Shown in pieces: positions 8,700 to 15,305 of a stretch of 64,000 nt of DNA. The position numbers and the translations under genes were made by a program. The stretch spans positions 1 to 64,000 of the forward strand of contig DBZL01000066.1 of NCBI GenBank assembly GCA_002311745.1, in the 5' to 3' direction. Under the pieces are notes generated by a model. The model made no database searches and was not told the DNA's origin. It saw only the letters and a program-made list of their open reading frames with translations. This stretch comes from Phycisphaerales bacterium UBA1161. GTDB taxonomy: Bacteria > Planctomycetota > Phycisphaerae > Tepidisphaerales > Tepidisphaeraceae. Position 1 is the stretch's first letter; each line of letters begins with the position of its first letter.

Positions 8700-9290
8700 A
8701 CGGTAGAGTAGAGAACTGAACGGCCCCTGCCGTTCAGTTCTCCCTCCTCGAACCGGACGAGCGGGTTTCCCGCATCCAGTGGGCACGGGGCATAGCCTCC
8801 GCCTCAGAACAGAAGCTTTGATCCCGTAGTAGCAGGTCTGCCTGCAATTCGGGCTGCTGTTCCTCTTGCTTCCGCGTGATACCATCAGGGCCCCTTGGCT
8901 CGGCGGGCATTACCCCGCTTCATCGCTACTAGGGGCCCATCCGACTCCCCACAAACCCGCATGGGATGGTTATGTCTTCCCACCCGGCGTTGGGTTCTGC
9001 TCCCGGCTTGCGGGGCCTCTCAGTTCCCGATTCTCTCTTTCGGAGCGTGCCGTCCTTCACAACCCCGGGGAACCCGACGACTGCACTTGCACCATTGCTC
9101 CGTCGTCGGCACTGGGCTTCATCGTCTCTGACAGCCTGGCCATTCCCGCTTTGCGTAACGAGGCTACCACAGGTTCACTTGCGTTACGGCTCGCGCCTTC
9201 GCGGTCAGGGATGCTTGACGGAACGCCGTTACCGGCGACCGCCTCCCTGCCACTACATGTCAAATGGGCAATGACATGATGGACTCCTTT
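8700..9290 (-). mobile_element. ORF-less group II intron (probable class C type), minus strand
   Basis: Read on the minus strand, this stretch ends with a domain-V-like hairpin (8786-8750: CTGGATGCGGG, AAA loop, CCCGCTCGTCCGG then TTCG) followed by a domain-VI-like hairpin (stem GAACTGAACGGC/GCCGTTCAGTTC, 8740-8713) and the terminal CTACTCTACCG. This is the layout of bacterial group II intron 3' ends. Upstream on the same strand GCGGGGTAATGCCCGCCG and AGCCAAGGGGCCC resemble the conserved region before an intron-encoded LtrA. No reverse transcriptase gene remains between them. The 5' boundary is uncertain; 9290 is an estimate. The lower domain V stem is atypical, so splicing activity is doubtful. 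Confidence 0.55.
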
Positions 9291-9335
9291 CCGTCCACGA
9301 GAAAGAACCGGTTTCACTGACGCTCCAAAGCCGCG

Positions 9336-9430
9336 GAGGAAGCCGCAGAGAAAACAGGAATTTTCTTTTAACAAAAGCAATTTCTTCTCTGTGGCTGTCT
9401 CTGTGTCTCGGCGTCTCTGCGGTTGCATTT
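9336..9430. repeat. CTCTGTG-type inverted low-complexity repeat
   Basis: Two arms face each other: a purine-rich arm (GCGGAGGAAGCCGCAGAGAA, from 9338) and a pyrimidine-rich arm made of CTCTGTG/CTCTGCG variants (about 9393-9424). They could fold into an imperfect hairpin. The rest of the 9291-9565 spacer shows no gene. The element resembles the other short-period inverted arrays in this window. Confidence 0.5.
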
Positions 9431-9565
9431 ACTTTTTTAGAACACATCCGATGACTTGCCTGAAATAATCGGACTCCGTACTTTCTATATTTCACCTTGC
9501 GGGAAGCGTGGGACGCCCGGCGGCGGGAACGTGAAGCTTGTGAACCCATATCAAGGAGTTGGGGT

Positions 9566-11062
9566 ATGAACGGCACGAATTGGATTGTCGTATGGGCAGC
9601 GGCGATGCTTGGTCTGGGAGCAACGGCATCCGCCCAGCCAACCAGCGCCCAGAGTGGCGCGTACACGATTCAAGAGACTCGCCTGGGGCCGATGGACGCC
9701 CCCGTGGTGTCTCCTGTTTTCAGTGGGGATGGCCGCCATTTCGCCTACGTCACAAAGAGGGGGGAGACGCAATGCGTCGTCGTGGACGGCCAGGCAGGTC
9801 TGGAGTACGACAAAATCGGCTCCCTGATCTTCAGCCCCGACGGAAATCGCGTGGCGTACGCGGCCCGGAGGGGCAACAAGTGGCTCGCGGTGGTGGACGG
9901 CCGGGCGGACGCGGAGTACGACGCAGTCGGCTCCCCGATCTTCAGCCAGGACGGCAAGCGCGTGGCGTATGTGGCCGTGAAGGGCACGACGTGGTTCGTG
10001 GTGGTGGACGGCCAGGCGGGCGCCGAGTACGACGGAATCGGTAAAGGCACCCTCATCTTCAGCCCCGACGGCAAGGGTATGGCGTATGTGGCCGTGAAGG
10101 GCACGAAGTGGTTCGTAGTGGTAGACGGCCAGGCGAGCCCCGAGTACGGCCAAATCCTTAATGGCTCCCTGATCTTCAGCCCCGACGGCAAGCGCGTAGC
10201 GTATGGGGCCGTCAAGGGCGCGAAGGAATTGGTGGTCGTGGACGGCCAGGCGAGCACCGAGTACGACGGAATCGCTCAAGCCTCCCTGATTTTCAGCCCG
10301 GATGGCAAGCGCGTGGCGTATGGGGCCGGGAAGGGCGACAAGTGGTTGATGGTGGTGGACGACCAGGCGGGCCCCGAGTACGACGCAATCGCCTGTCTTA
10401 TATTCAGCGCCGACGGCAAGCGCGTGGCGTATGATGCCCAGAAGGGCCCTAAGTGGTTCGTGGTGGTGGACGGCCAGGCGGGCGCGGAGTACGACGACGC
10501 CAGTAATAGCAACGTTATCTTCAGCCCCGACGGTAAGCGCGTGGCGTATGCGGCCAGGAATGGTCAGAAATGGTTCGCGGTGGTGGACGGCCGGGCGGGC
10601 GCGGAGTACGACGTAATCGGCACGGGCACCCTGATCTTCAGCCCCGACGGCAAACGCGTGGCGTATGGGGCCAGCAAGGGCGCGAAGTGGTTCGTGGTGG
10701 TGGACGGCCAGGCGGGCGCGGAGTACGACGGAATCGCTCAAGGCACCCTGATCTTCAGCCCCGACGGCAAACGCGTGGCGTATGCGGCCCGGAATGGTCA
10801 GAAGTGGTTGGTAGTGGTGGACGGTCAGGCGGGCGCCGAGTATGACGGGATCGGCAGCCTGATCTTCAGCCCCGACGGCAAGCACGTAGCGTACGCAGCC
10901 TGGAAGGGATCGAAGAGGATGGTGGTGGTGGATGGCCAGGCGGGGGCGGCGTACCAGGGAGTTTTTAAGGGCACACTGAACTTCAGCCCCGACGGCGTTC
11001 TGGAATTTCTGGCGATGAAAGAAAACTCACTCTACCGCGTCAAATACATACCCGTTCCCTGA
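9566..11062 (+). CDS. Secreted PD40-type beta-propeller repeat protein (12 repeats)
   Basis: This 498-aa protein begins with a signal peptide (cleavage near A-T-A-S-A/Q, residue ~23). After a short linker it is built of 12 tandem repeats of about 36-39 residues, each with an FSPDGKRVAY core followed by a Trp/Val strand and VVVDGQAG-EYD. This is the TolB/WD40-like PD40 pattern, suggesting one or two beta-propellers or an unusual closed solenoid. The start at 9566 follows AAGGAG with a 7-nt spacer; longer in-frame starts lack an RBS and a signal peptide. The repeats are also highly similar at DNA level, indicating recent expansion. No enzymatic residues are recognised; a binding or scaffold role outside the cytoplasm is inferred. 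Confidence 0.8.
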   Translation: MNGTNWIVVWAAAMLGLGATASAQPTSAQSGAYTIQETRLGPMDAPVVSPVFSGDGRHFAYVTKRGETQCVVVDGQAGLEYDKIGSLIFSPDGNRVAYAARRGNKWLAVVDGRADAEYDAVGSPIFSQDGKRVAYVAVKGTTWFVVVDGQAGAEYDGIGKGTLIFSPDGKGMAYVAVKGTKWFVVVDGQASPEYGQILNGSLIFSPDGKRVAYGAVKGAKELVVVDGQASTEYDGIAQASLIFSPDGKRVAYGAGKGDKWLMVVDDQAGPEYDAIACLIFSADGKRVAYDAQKGPKWFVVVDGQAGAEYDDASNSNVIFSPDGKRVAYAARNGQKWFAVVDGRAGAEYDVIGTGTLIFSPDGKRVAYGASKGAKWFVVVDGQAGAEYDGIAQGTLIFSPDGKRVAYAARNGQKWLVVVDGQAGAEYDGIGSLIFSPDGKHVAYAAWKGSKRMVVVDGQAGAAYQGVFKGTLNFSPDGVLEFLAMKENSLYRVKYIPVP

Positions 11063-11101
11063 GTGGCCAGCCCTTCAAGCTGGCTCAAGGCAAGTCGGGC
11101 C

Positions 11102-11293
11102 CTACGGCTTGGTCTGGGCCGGGGGCTTCGGGCTCGTTCTCGCCCTGATCGTGGCTTGCTCTTGGCGGAGTTCTTCCGTGCGCTTGCGCCAATACTCCAC
11201 TTCTTGCTCGGGCGTCATGTCCTTGATGATGCTGTAAACGTGCTCGGCGCCGCGACGTTTCATCTCCACGCAATCAAAGGTCTTCGTCTTCAC
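11102..11293 (-). CDS. Small conserved-looking protein of unknown function next to HEPN/MNT
   Basis: This 63-aa hydrophilic protein starts with GTG at 11293, preceded by GGAGG about 9 nt upstream. It has the pattern K-T-x-x-F-D-C-V-x-M-K-x-x-G-A, then an acidic helix E-E-Y-W-x-x-R-T-E-E-L-R. I have the impression that such short proteins recur beside toxin-antitoxin genes in several phyla, but I cannot assign a function. It lies 67 nt downstream of the MNT gene on the same strand, so cotranscription is plausible. The alternative frame over this stretch (11085-11273) is Arg/His-rich and looks like a shadow. Confidence 0.6.
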   Translation of the reverse strand: MKTKTFDCVEMKRRGAEHVYSIIKDMTPEQEVEYWRKRTEELRQEQATIRARTSPKPPAQTKP

Positions 11294-11360
11294 TGGCAGT
11301 CACCTCCTCGGGCGAGTGGATCGCGATGGGGGCATATCCAAAGCCCACCGTCCGACCGGC

Positions 11361-11687
11361 TCAGGCGGCGATTTCGATGCCTTCACGGTGGGCGATCTCG
11401 ATGATGGCTCGGGCGGTGATTGGCGCCGCCCACTCCGCCTCGCCGCAGGGGACCGGCTCGATCCGGTGGTCGGTGCGGGCGCGCAATTGCCAGAGCCGTT
11501 CCACCAACGCACGGTCCGGAGCGCGGTCGAACTCGGGAGCAATCACAATCAGGTCGATGTCGCTGTCGGCACTGGCCGTTCCGCGCGCACGCGAGCCGTA
11601 AAGAATCGCGCGCGTCGCTTGGATGCCGGTCTGGCGGACCGCGTGCAGATACCGCTTCACGGACTGTTCAATCGATTGGTCAACCAT
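11361..11687 (-). CDS. mntA: MNT-type nucleotidyltransferase antitoxin
   Basis: This 108-aa protein is a minimal nucleotidyltransferase. The motif GSRARGTASADSDIDLIV (about residues 28-45) gives the GSx10DxD pattern of MntA antitoxins, which in characterised type VII systems AMPylate and neutralise a HEPN ribonuclease. The ATG at 11687 lies inside the end of the HEPN gene (31-nt overlap), the usual coupled layout. The longer in-frame extension upstream lacks a plausible start or similarity. Fold and partner are clear; activity is inferred. Confidence 0.82.
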   Translation of the reverse strand: MVDQSIEQSVKRYLHAVRQTGIQATRAILYGSRARGTASADSDIDLIVIAPEFDRAPDRALVERLWQLRARTDHRIEPVPCGEAEWAAPITARAIIEIAHREGIEIAA

Positions 11688-12049
11688 TGGATCATCTCCC
11701 CGGCCCGTTGCAGGTCCTGGGCAACCGCCTCCGCCGCGGGCGGGGGAGGCAATTCCGTCGGGTAGCGCCCTTCCAGGCAATACATCTGCACCCGCCCCAT
11801 AAAGTCGCGCTGCCCCTCGGTAAGGGCAATGCCGGTCCGCTGAACAAGGGAAAGCAGATCGTGGCTGCGGGGCGGCAGATCGCGCGTAGCCGCGACGGCA
11901 CACGCCTTAACGGCCTTCTCGATCGGCAGATGCACGAAAAAACCCGCCTGCCGAATCTTGCCGGCATCCAGCAGAGTTCGGGCGGCCTCCAGGTCATCGG
12001 CCGAGCCATCACGCCAGTAACGAATCTGTGCCGCCACATCGATTGCCAC
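11657..12049 (-). CDS. hepT: HEPN-domain toxin (HepT-like)
   Basis: This 130-aa all-helical protein has the HEPN hallmarks: a W-x-x-x-A-x-x-D-L-E-A-A start, F-F-x-H-L-x-I-E-K-A-x-K-A in the second helix, and an R-x6-H motif (R-D-L-P-P-R-S-H, about residues 61-68), the predicted ribonuclease site. It starts with GTG at 12049. It precedes and overlaps the MNT gene, the typical toxin-first order of HEPN/MNT pairs. No promoter was identified with confidence upstream; an ATG in another frame at 12060 gives no similarity. Confidence 0.8.
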   Translation of the reverse strand: MAIDVAAQIRYWRDGSADDLEAARTLLDAGKIRQAGFFVHLPIEKAVKACAVAATRDLPPRSHDLLSLVQRTGIALTEGQRDFMGRVQMYCLEGRYPTELPPPPAAEAVAQDLQRAGEMIQWLTNRLNSP

Positions 12050-12215
12050 GCCCCAATCATATCACCGGCACCCCGGCCGGAAAGGACCGGTCATCCATCC
12101 AATACGTTGACGTTCCTTCCTGGTCGTGCTTGGGGATGCAGGGTTGCCGCCAAGGACGTGGGCAATGCGCCAACGCGGGAGACGGGACTGGCAGCCGCTA
12201 TAATCACTCCTGTCG

Positions 12216-12395
12216 ATGCCGAACGCCTAAAATTCATCTGCCGTTTGGGATAGCGACCTCCTGGCCAATCCCCATGCCGTCTCCGACAAGCGCCAGCGCG
12301 TGCAGCAGATGTTCGCGGTCATCGCGCCCAGCTACGACCTGAACAATCGCCTGCACAGCCTGTGGATGGATCAACTCTGTCGCCGCTGGACCGCG
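12216..12395 (+). pseudogene. ubiE: Decayed N-terminal fragment of demethylmenaquinone methyltransferase (ubiE/menG)
   Basis: From the ATG at 12216 the frame reads M-P-N-A and then hits TAA at 12228. The same frame continues with W-D-S-D-L-L-A-N-P-H-A-V and K-R-x-R-V-Q-Q-M-F, then IAPSYDLNNRLHSLWMDQ, which is the conserved N-terminus of UbiE/MenG methyltransferases. Similarity stops abruptly after the following R-R-W near 12395, before the SAM-binding motif. The gene is therefore both interrupted by a nonsense codon and truncated. It cannot encode an active enzyme; an intact copy presumably lies elsewhere. Confidence 0.7.
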
Positions 12396-12863
12396 ATGCC
12401 GGCTGCGCTGCGGTTGCATTTTCGCGCGCTAAGCGCGTCGCGGTTCGACGAGCTCAACGCAGGCACTTCGACGAGTTCACCGCACGCACGCGACGCGGTG
12501 ACGATGAGCCATATCAAGAACCGCCGGACTTTGACCGGGTCCAGGGATGATGCGGAGGGGTCGTCGTTTGGCGTCATGTCGGTGAGCCGGCGGCGCGGCC
12601 CAAAAAGTGCTGGGCGATGTCCGATTTGACGGCGCGCGGACACTCTAAAGATAGATGCGGCCAATACCCGAATTGCGCAGTCGAGTCCGCGCCGGCGCGG
12701 GGAGGGCAATCAAAAGCTGTTTTCACGCATTTTTGCATCGACCGCCGCAACTACAAGGCTTGAAAACGCCGAGCAGCATGGAAACGGACGGGGTTATCGG
12801 AATCCATCCTGGCTGGTCGAAGCGGCGTCGGCGATTTGCGATGCGCGGAGGAGTTTTTGGCCG
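12396..12863. other. Gene-poor stretch
   Basis: This stretch has no convincing coding sequence. It holds short imperfect repeats with GTTCGACGAGCTCAACG-like elements (about 12443-12482). A minus-strand frame starting M-T-P-N-D-D-P at 12580 extends to about 12371 but has no recognisable domain and could be the truncated head of a lost gene. GGAGGAG at 12847-12853 is the likely ribosome site of the following gene. Confidence 0.4.
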
Positions 12864-15305
12864 ATGGCAAGGAAAGATGTTACAAAAGGCGGCGGCGTCG
12901 GAAAGCCGCCGGCCCTCGCTCCGTCTATATTGGGCCAGGCGCTAGAAGACCATCGGGAACCATCGATGACTGTGGACCAGCACGCTAAGCAAGTGCAGCC
13001 GTCTTTGTTCCCGGCGGTTCCGCCCCAGGAGCGGCGCCGGCGGCGCGAGAAATGGCTGCGGATCATCGGCGGGATCGCGACGGCCGCGGCGATCCTCTTT
13101 TTCGCCCATCAACTGTTCTGGACGGGGATCAGCATCCGCAACGCGTTGTGGTCGCAGCGTCACATGGCGGAGGACATCGACGATGCGATGTACTACACGG
13201 ACGGGGTGTTGCGCGACGCCGAAGCAATGGCGGGACAGAACGCGTCGGGGGAAACCTCGCCACTATCCATCGCCAATCCCGGGCCGGGCCTGTTGGCACG
13301 GCCGCTGACGCCCAAGACGTTTCTGCGGCGCTGGCATCAACGCGAGCCCCTGTATGGGCAGATTTTGCGGGCCTGGATTGCGAAGTACGACCGGCAGGAT
13401 GAGGTGTTGCAGGCGTTTGATCGGGGGATCAAGCCGAGCGAAGATCGGCAGCTCAAGTTCGATTATCCACCGATGCGGCTGTTGGTGCTGACGCTGTGGA
13501 CGTGGCACGTTCAGAGCCAATACCCGGGTCTGGCCACGTTCCCGGAGCAGCCGATCCCCGTCTTCGATCCGCAGACGAACAAGACGGTCATGGCAACGGC
13601 GGACATCGCCAAGCCGATGCTGACGCTCAATACCATTGCCGAAGCGATCGCGGCGGTGTCGACGTTCTTTTTGGTCTGGACGTGGGTGCGGCGCAAGCCG
13701 GCGGCGGGCCAGGGGATTGAGCCGCCAGGGGGCTGGCGTCAGCGTTGGGGGGATCCGCTGCTTTTGGCGCCGGTGGTGCTTCTGGGATTGTTCGTGCTGC
13801 TGCGACGTTGGGTGCATTGGACGCCGTTGTATGGGTCCGGTCCCCTGTCCGGTCCGCTGGACAATCACCTGGCGACGGTGGGGTTTTGGATTTTCCTGAC
13901 GTTGCAGTTTGTGTCGGTGGTGGCCCTAGCGCGATTTTTGCCCCATCCCTTCCGCGGTCCGGTGTGCGGGATGGTGGCGGCGACGCTGGTGTGGCTCAAC
14001 CCGCCGATGATGGTGGACGGGCACGTGTGGCCGCAGTGGGACGTGTGGCTGCCGGCGATTTTCCTTGCGGCGGCGGCGTTGGCATCGGTGGATTGCTGGC
14101 TGACGGCGGGATTCGTGCTGGGCGTGGGGTGCATGTTCAAGGGGCAGATTCTGTTCGCGGCGCCGGTGCTGGTGTTTTCGCCGCTGGTGGCGGGATACCC
14201 GGAGCGATTCATGCGCATCGCCACCGGGCTGATGCTGGGCGCCGCCCTGGTGGTCTGGCCGTGGATCATCGGCTGGGGCGAGGCGGGGCGCCAGACGTGG
14301 CAGTGGATCGGGTGGTTCATGGCGGCGGCGCTGCTGTACGGAGCGGCGACGATGCTGGCGCGGCTGATGTGGTTTCGCATCAAGCCATGGCTGGTGTCGG
14401 TCATCTTTACCGGCAAGGCGCCGCACATTCCCGGGCATTGGACCAGCGTGATCTCGCTGCTGGCGGTGCTGCCGACGGTGGCGGTGGGTGCGGCGATGAC
14501 GTTGTTTTGGGCGATGCGCGTGCCGCGGCACGCGATCGCGGCCGTGGCCGCCGCGGCCATCCTTCTGGCCGTGCCGTGGGTGATCGACCGGCGCTACATC
14601 AGGCATTGGCTGGGGACGATGTTCGCCGCGTGCCTGTGGGGAGCGGCGTGGATTTTTAACGGCGATTTTTCCTGGTGGAACGTCGGATTCGCCTACGGTG
14701 CGCGCAAGTGGCAGCAGATGCAACTGGGATATCAAAGCCTGAGCAACCTGTCGTCGGTTCTGGCGGTGCGGTTCGGCTGGCGATTGCACGACCCGGTGGC
14801 GAGCTGGCACACGCCGCGGCTGGGGCGACTGGGCGCCGCCTTGCATTGGAGCTGGCTGAGCGACCAGGTGTCGCTGGATTTACGGCAGACGGTGGGATTG
14901 ATCTTCATTTTGTCGGTGGCGGCGTGCACGATCGGGGCGGGGGTGCATCTGCGGCGAAGGGACCCGCGGTTCTTGATCGCCCTGACGGCGCCGTGGGTGC
15001 TGATGGTGGCGCTCCTGACGCAAATGGCCGCGCGATACACGCTGCTGCCGGCGGTGATGGCGGCGTCGCTGGTGGCCGTGTCGATGGGAATGTCGCTGAT
15101 GCAACTGCTGCTGACGGTTCTGGGCTGCGTGATGCTGGGCAATCAATATCTGATGTTCCGCGGCTACCTGGGGCCGGTGACGCTGAGCATGACGCAACCG
15201 ACGTATCCGGATTTGGGTTGGGCGACGCTGCTGGTGGCGGCGATCTTCCTGTACTGCGCCGTAGCGCCGGGACGGCGCCGCGGCGCCGGGGATGAGGTCT
15301 TGTGA
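12864..15305 (+). CDS. GT-C-type membrane glycosyltransferase, paralogue 1
   Basis: This 813-aa polytopic protein has an N-terminal cytoplasmic tail rich in basic residues (Q-E-R-R-R-R-R-E-K), one TM helix, a ~150-residue extracytoplasmic segment containing FDYPPMRL, then about 10-12 further TM helices. The block NPPMMVDGHVWPQWDVW (near residue 385), followed by a conserved Lys (M-F-K-G-Q), resembles the Alg6/Alg8 layout of LDYPPL and an Asp/His-rich periplasmic motif, so a lipid-phosphate-sugar dependent transferase is inferred. It starts at 12864 after GGAGGAG; ATG 12966 is an alternative that drops 34 residues. It lacks the FN3-like insert of its two paralogues. The end overlaps the next gene (GTGA). 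Confidence 0.7.
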   Translation: MARKDVTKGGGVGKPPALAPSILGQALEDHREPSMTVDQHAKQVQPSLFPAVPPQERRRRREKWLRIIGGIATAAAILFFAHQLFWTGISIRNALWSQRHMAEDIDDAMYYTDGVLRDAEAMAGQNASGETSPLSIANPGPGLLARPLTPKTFLRRWHQREPLYGQILRAWIAKYDRQDEVLQAFDRGIKPSEDRQLKFDYPPMRLLVLTLWTWHVQSQYPGLATFPEQPIPVFDPQTNKTVMATADIAKPMLTLNTIAEAIAAVSTFFLVWTWVRRKPAAGQGIEPPGGWRQRWGDPLLLAPVVLLGLFVLLRRWVHWTPLYGSGPLSGPLDNHLATVGFWIFLTLQFVSVVALARFLPHPFRGPVCGMVAATLVWLNPPMMVDGHVWPQWDVWLPAIFLAAAALASVDCWLTAGFVLGVGCMFKGQILFAAPVLVFSPLVAGYPERFMRIATGLMLGAALVVWPWIIGWGEAGRQTWQWIGWFMAAALLYGAATMLARLMWFRIKPWLVSVIFTGKAPHIPGHWTSVISLLAVLPTVAVGAAMTLFWAMRVPRHAIAAVAAAAILLAVPWVIDRRYIRHWLGTMFAACLWGAAWIFNGDFSWWNVGFAYGARKWQQMQLGYQSLSNLSSVLAVRFGWRLHDPVASWHTPRLGRLGAALHWSWLSDQVSLDLRQTVGLIFILSVAACTIGAGVHLRRRDPRFLIALTAPWVLMVALLTQMAARYTLLPAVMAASLVAVSMGMSLMQLLLTVLGCVMLGNQYLMFRGYLGPVTLSMTQPTYPDLGWATLLVAAIFLYCAVAPGRRRGAGDEVL

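Noticed and set aside
8866..9279. Plus-strand frames of 78-137 aa over the intron-like sequence
   Set aside because: They overlap each other in different frames and correspond to antisense translations of the structured intron RNA.
9551..10885. 444-aa open frame antisense to the PD40 repeat protein
   Set aside because: It exists because the repeats lack stops on the opposite strand; composition is His/Val/Arg-rich, with no signal peptide, RBS or domain, whereas the plus-strand frame has all of these.
12371..12709. 112-aa minus-strand frame starting near 12709, with an internal M-T-P-N-D-D start
   Set aside because: No domain, no RBS and repeat-derived segments; recorded only as part of the gene-poor stretch.
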